A DNA stretch of 44,962 nucleotides from UBA1858 sp963926275 (GTDB lineage Bacteria; Pseudomonadota; Gammaproteobacteria; UBA4575). Position 1 is the stretch's first letter. Every line of letters begins with the position of its first letter. Location of the stretch: contig CAWUWP010000018.1 of assembly GCA_963926275.1 (NCBI GenBank), forward strand, positions 1-44,962, given 5' to 3'. The translations under genes and the position numbers were made by a program. Below are positions 43,141 to 44,962 of this stretch, piece after piece. Under the pieces are notes generated by a model. The model saw only the letters and a list, made by a program, of their open reading frames with translations. It did no database searches and was not told the DNA's origin.

Positions 43141-44268
43141 ATGAACAATGACAATGCGACACATCAGCCATCTAAACGCTGGGTAGTAAAAATTGGTAGC
43201 TCGCTCATCACTAATGATGGTCAGGGCTTAAACTTACCCGCTATAAAGGCCTGGATGGGTGAATTCGCTCAATTACGCAAGCAAGGCTACGAACTTATCC
43301 TGGTGTCATCAGGCGCCGTTGCTGAAGGTATGGCGCGTCTGGGTTGGACTAAACGCCCACGCACCTTACACGAACTACAAGCTGCTGCTGCCATTGGTCA
43401 AATGGGTCTGGTGCAAGCGTATGAACAATATCTACAAGAACATAACTTACATAGTGCTCAAGTTTTACTGACACACGATGATTTACGTGATCGGCAACGT
43501 TATATCAACGCACGTTCCACACTCACGACCTTATTAGCGTTAGGTGTGATTCCTGTTGTGAATGAAAATGACACTGTCGCTACTGAAGAAATCCGTTTTG
43601 GCGATAATGACAATCTTGCTGCGCTAGTAGCTAATCTGATTAGTGCTGACCAATTAATTATACTCACTGATCAAGCGGGTATTTTCGACAAGAACCCCAA
43701 TGAGTTCAAAGATGCGAAATTGATCGAATCTTGTTCTACAAATGATAGGATTTTGGATATTGTCGCGGGGCCATCACATCATGACTTAGGGCGAGGCGGC
43801 ATGGTCACTAAGGTCTCTGCCGCTAGAAGAGCAGAACGCTCGGGCACATCGACAATCATTCTTTCTGGCAAACAAGAAAATGCTCTGCTTTCAATTGCCA
43901 GTGGTGAATACACAGGCACCACGATTACACCTGCGATTGAGCCACTCACAGCACGTAAGCAATGGATTGCTAACCAACTACAAGTCGTTGGCAGCCTTCA
44001 ACTCGATGCGGGGGCGAGTAATGTGATTAGGTCTGGTGGTGCAAGCTTGCTACCCATCGGGGTAAAAGCTGTCGCTGGTGAGTTTAAGCGCGGTGATTTA
44101 GTGGCTTGCAATGACGAGCAAGGCAATGAAATCGCGCGCGGCTTGATAAACTACAGTGCAGAAGAAACAAATAAGATTCTAGGAAAATCCACAGCCGAGA
44201 TCGAGCCGACTCTAGGCTATATCGATGAACCAGAATTAATCAATCGAGATAATTTAGCTGTTTTGTAA
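43141..44268 (+). CDS. proB: Glutamate 5-kinase
   Basis: ProB phosphorylates glutamate in the first step of proline synthesis. The amino-acid kinase domain shows WVVKIGSSLITNDG, LVSSGAVAEGMARLGW, VVNENDTVATEEIRFGDNDN and DLGRGGMVTKVSAARRAERS. A C-terminal PUA domain begins near residue 290 (ASNVIRSGGASLLPIGVKAV). The 375-aa length is standard. It starts 1 bp after the obgE stop. proA is not present. Confidence 0.97.
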   Translation: MNNDNATHQPSKRWVVKIGSSLITNDGQGLNLPAIKAWMGEFAQLRKQGYELILVSSGAVAEGMARLGWTKRPRTLHELQAAAAIGQMGLVQAYEQYLQEHNLHSAQVLLTHDDLRDRQRYINARSTLTTLLALGVIPVVNENDTVATEEIRFGDNDNLAALVANLISADQLIILTDQAGIFDKNPNEFKDAKLIESCSTNDRILDIVAGPSHHDLGRGGMVTKVSAARRAERSGTSTIILSGKQENALLSIASGEYTGTTITPAIEPLTARKQWIANQLQVVGSLQLDAGASNVIRSGGASLLPIGVKAVAGEFKRGDLVACNDEQGNEIARGLINYSAEETNKILGKSTAEIEPTLGYIDEPELINRDNLAVL

Positions 44269-44273
44269 ATGAA

Positions 44274-44290
44274 GAACGTCTTAGACGTTC
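44274..44290. terminator. Weak hairpin between proB and rpsT
   Basis: GAACGTC and GACGTTC pair across TTA between two convergent genes. There is no T-run on either side, so it is only a possible weak bidirectional terminator. Confidence 0.35.
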
Positions 44291-44306
44291 GCACTTACCC
44301 GCTAAA

Positions 44307-44567
44307 TTACATTGCGCGGATGCGCGAATTCAAACGATGCTTATGTCTCGCTGCTTTATTGGTATGAATGATACCTTTACGAGCAGATACATCAATCACA
44401 GGAATAGATGCAGTGTATAGCTGTTGAGCTTCTTCTTTATTACCAGTTTCTATCGCTTTAACGACATTTTTAATAAACGTACGTAACTTTGATCTCATGG
44501 CAACATTACCTTGCCTAGATTTCTCTGAAGTGCGTGCTCTTTTACGTGCTGAAGCTATATTTGCCAA
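44307..44567 (-). CDS. rpsT: 30S ribosomal protein S20
   Basis: This is an 86-aa basic primary 16S-binding protein. It starts ANIASARKRARTSEKSRQGN and contains RSKLRTFIKNVVKAIE and RKGIIHTNKAARHKHRLNSR. The start codon is TTG with AGAGGA 7 nt upstream. E. coli rpsT also starts at TTG, where it matters for autoregulation, so similar control is likely. Confidence 0.97.
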   Translation of the reverse strand: MANIASARKRARTSEKSRQGNVAMRSKLRTFIKNVVKAIETGNKEEAQQLYTASIPVIDVSARKGIIHTNKAARHKHRLNSRIRAM

Positions 44568-44611
44568 AATCTGTCCTCTTAAATCTGAAGCATTGTGTTT
44601 TAGGGCGTCGA

Positions 44612-44640
44612 ACTATGCGTTTTTCGTTGTGAGATGTCAA
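44612..44640 (-). promoter_or_regulatory. Candidate sigma-70 promoter of rpsT
   Basis: On the minus strand TTGACA (44635-44640) is followed after 17 bp by CATAGT (44612-44617). The -35 is consensus and the -10 matches 4 of 6. Confidence 0.55.
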
Positions 44641-44813
44641 CAAAATACGTGTATAAACAACTATCAATTGCCTTAAATACAAGATAATTCTAAGTGTATG
44701 TTCAATGTGTCTCTACACAGCGATTTCACTGTGCTGTCAGTGATGCAAATGCCCCGCTAATAGGTTAGAGTTTTTCTTTACAAATCAATCAAATATCGCC
44801 CGATTATCTCCAA

Positions 44814-44962
44814 GTGAGCAAGAAACCTGTTAAATCCACCCTAACTGTTGGTGGCGCTACTCTAATCTCACGCATCTTTGGCTATGCTAGAGATGCCATC
44901 ATATTTATCGTGTTTGGTGCCAATGCCGGCACTGATGCTTTTTTTGTCGCATTTCGCATTCC
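44814..44962 (+). CDS. murJ: Lipid II flippase MurJ, N-terminal part only
   Basis: The frame from GTG 44814 encodes SKKPVKSTLTVGGATLISRI then FGYARDAIIFIVFGANAGTD and AFFVAFRI, and runs off the right edge. This is the MurJ/MviN N-terminus, with the conserved S-R-x-x-G-x-x-R-D and TDAFFVAFRIP. MurJ moves lipid II across the inner membrane for peptidoglycan synthesis. Divergent placement from rpsT is usual. The 246-bp spacer holds the rpsT promoter and nothing else clear. Confidence 0.93.
   Translation, partial: MSKKPVKSTLTVGGATLISRIFGYARDAIIFIVFGANAGTDAFFVAFRI

Noticed and set aside
1..44962. CRISPR arrays, tRNA/rRNA genes, transposases or att sites
   Set aside because: I looked on both strands and found no regularly spaced repeats, RNA gene signatures or transposase motifs.

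Overview
The window comes from an AT-rich gammaproteobacterial chromosome. The evidence is gene order: hemC-hemD-hemX-hemY, gmk-rpoZ-spoT-(ridA)-recG, a polyprenyl synthase gene divergent from rplU-rpmA-obgE-proB, and rpsT divergent from murJ are all arrangements typical of that class. There are no rRNA or tRNA genes, intact mobile elements or CRISPR arrays. hemC is cut by the left edge and murJ by the right edge.

Layout. (1) 1-4752, plus strand: tetrapyrrole genes hemC, hemD, hemX, hemY and a Rossmann-fold epimerase-like gene. (2) 4771-12052, plus strand: ten tightly overlapping membrane-protein genes. They form an Mrp-type cation/proton antiporter in the order E-F-G-(MrpA C-terminal part)-B-C-D, like the antiporter module of archaeal Mbh, followed by two more ND5-like subunits and a 74-aa membrane protein between them. 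(3) 12053-15499: accessory stretch with a broken methyltransferase gene, a divergent NTF2-like/Rieske pair whose start codons are 5 bp apart, a BASS-type transporter and a small membrane protein. (4) 15515-22065, minus strand: recG, ridA, spoT, rpoZ, gmk and an OmpA-family lipoprotein. (5) 22276-23856, plus strand: two unrecognised genes that share a C-terminal motif, then a 26-codon membrane microprotein ORF with its own -10 element, SD and strong terminator. (6) 23938-38446: a phosphate island with phoU, pstB, pstA, pstC, pstS, phoR, phoB and a putative porin on the minus strand, ppk1 on the plus strand and ppx on the minus strand. Pho-box-like repeats lie upstream of pstS and of the porin. 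(7) 38807-44962: cysS and ispB (minus), rplU, rpmA, obgE and proB (plus), rpsT (minus) and the start of murJ (plus).

How the genes work together. The phosphate island joins outer-membrane uptake (porin), periplasmic capture (PstS), ABC transport (PstCAB), signalling (PhoU, PhoR, PhoB) and polyphosphate making and breaking (Ppk1, Ppx) in one block. The Mrp/Mbh-like cluster is presumably a single large membrane antiporter complex. The rpoZ-spoT group links RNA polymerase and the stringent response.

Gaps between housekeeping genes carry decayed remnants that translate recognisably: a methyltransferase (12345-13250), a PAP2 phosphatase C-terminus (34446-34614), a GT4 glycosyltransferase C-terminus (34611-34837) and a GspB-like C-terminus (38509-38685). 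This points to recent gene erosion in this lineage. The least explained items are the Mbh-ordered antiporter cluster with its 74-aa protein, the paralogous pair at 22276-23652 and the 26-aa microprotein unit.
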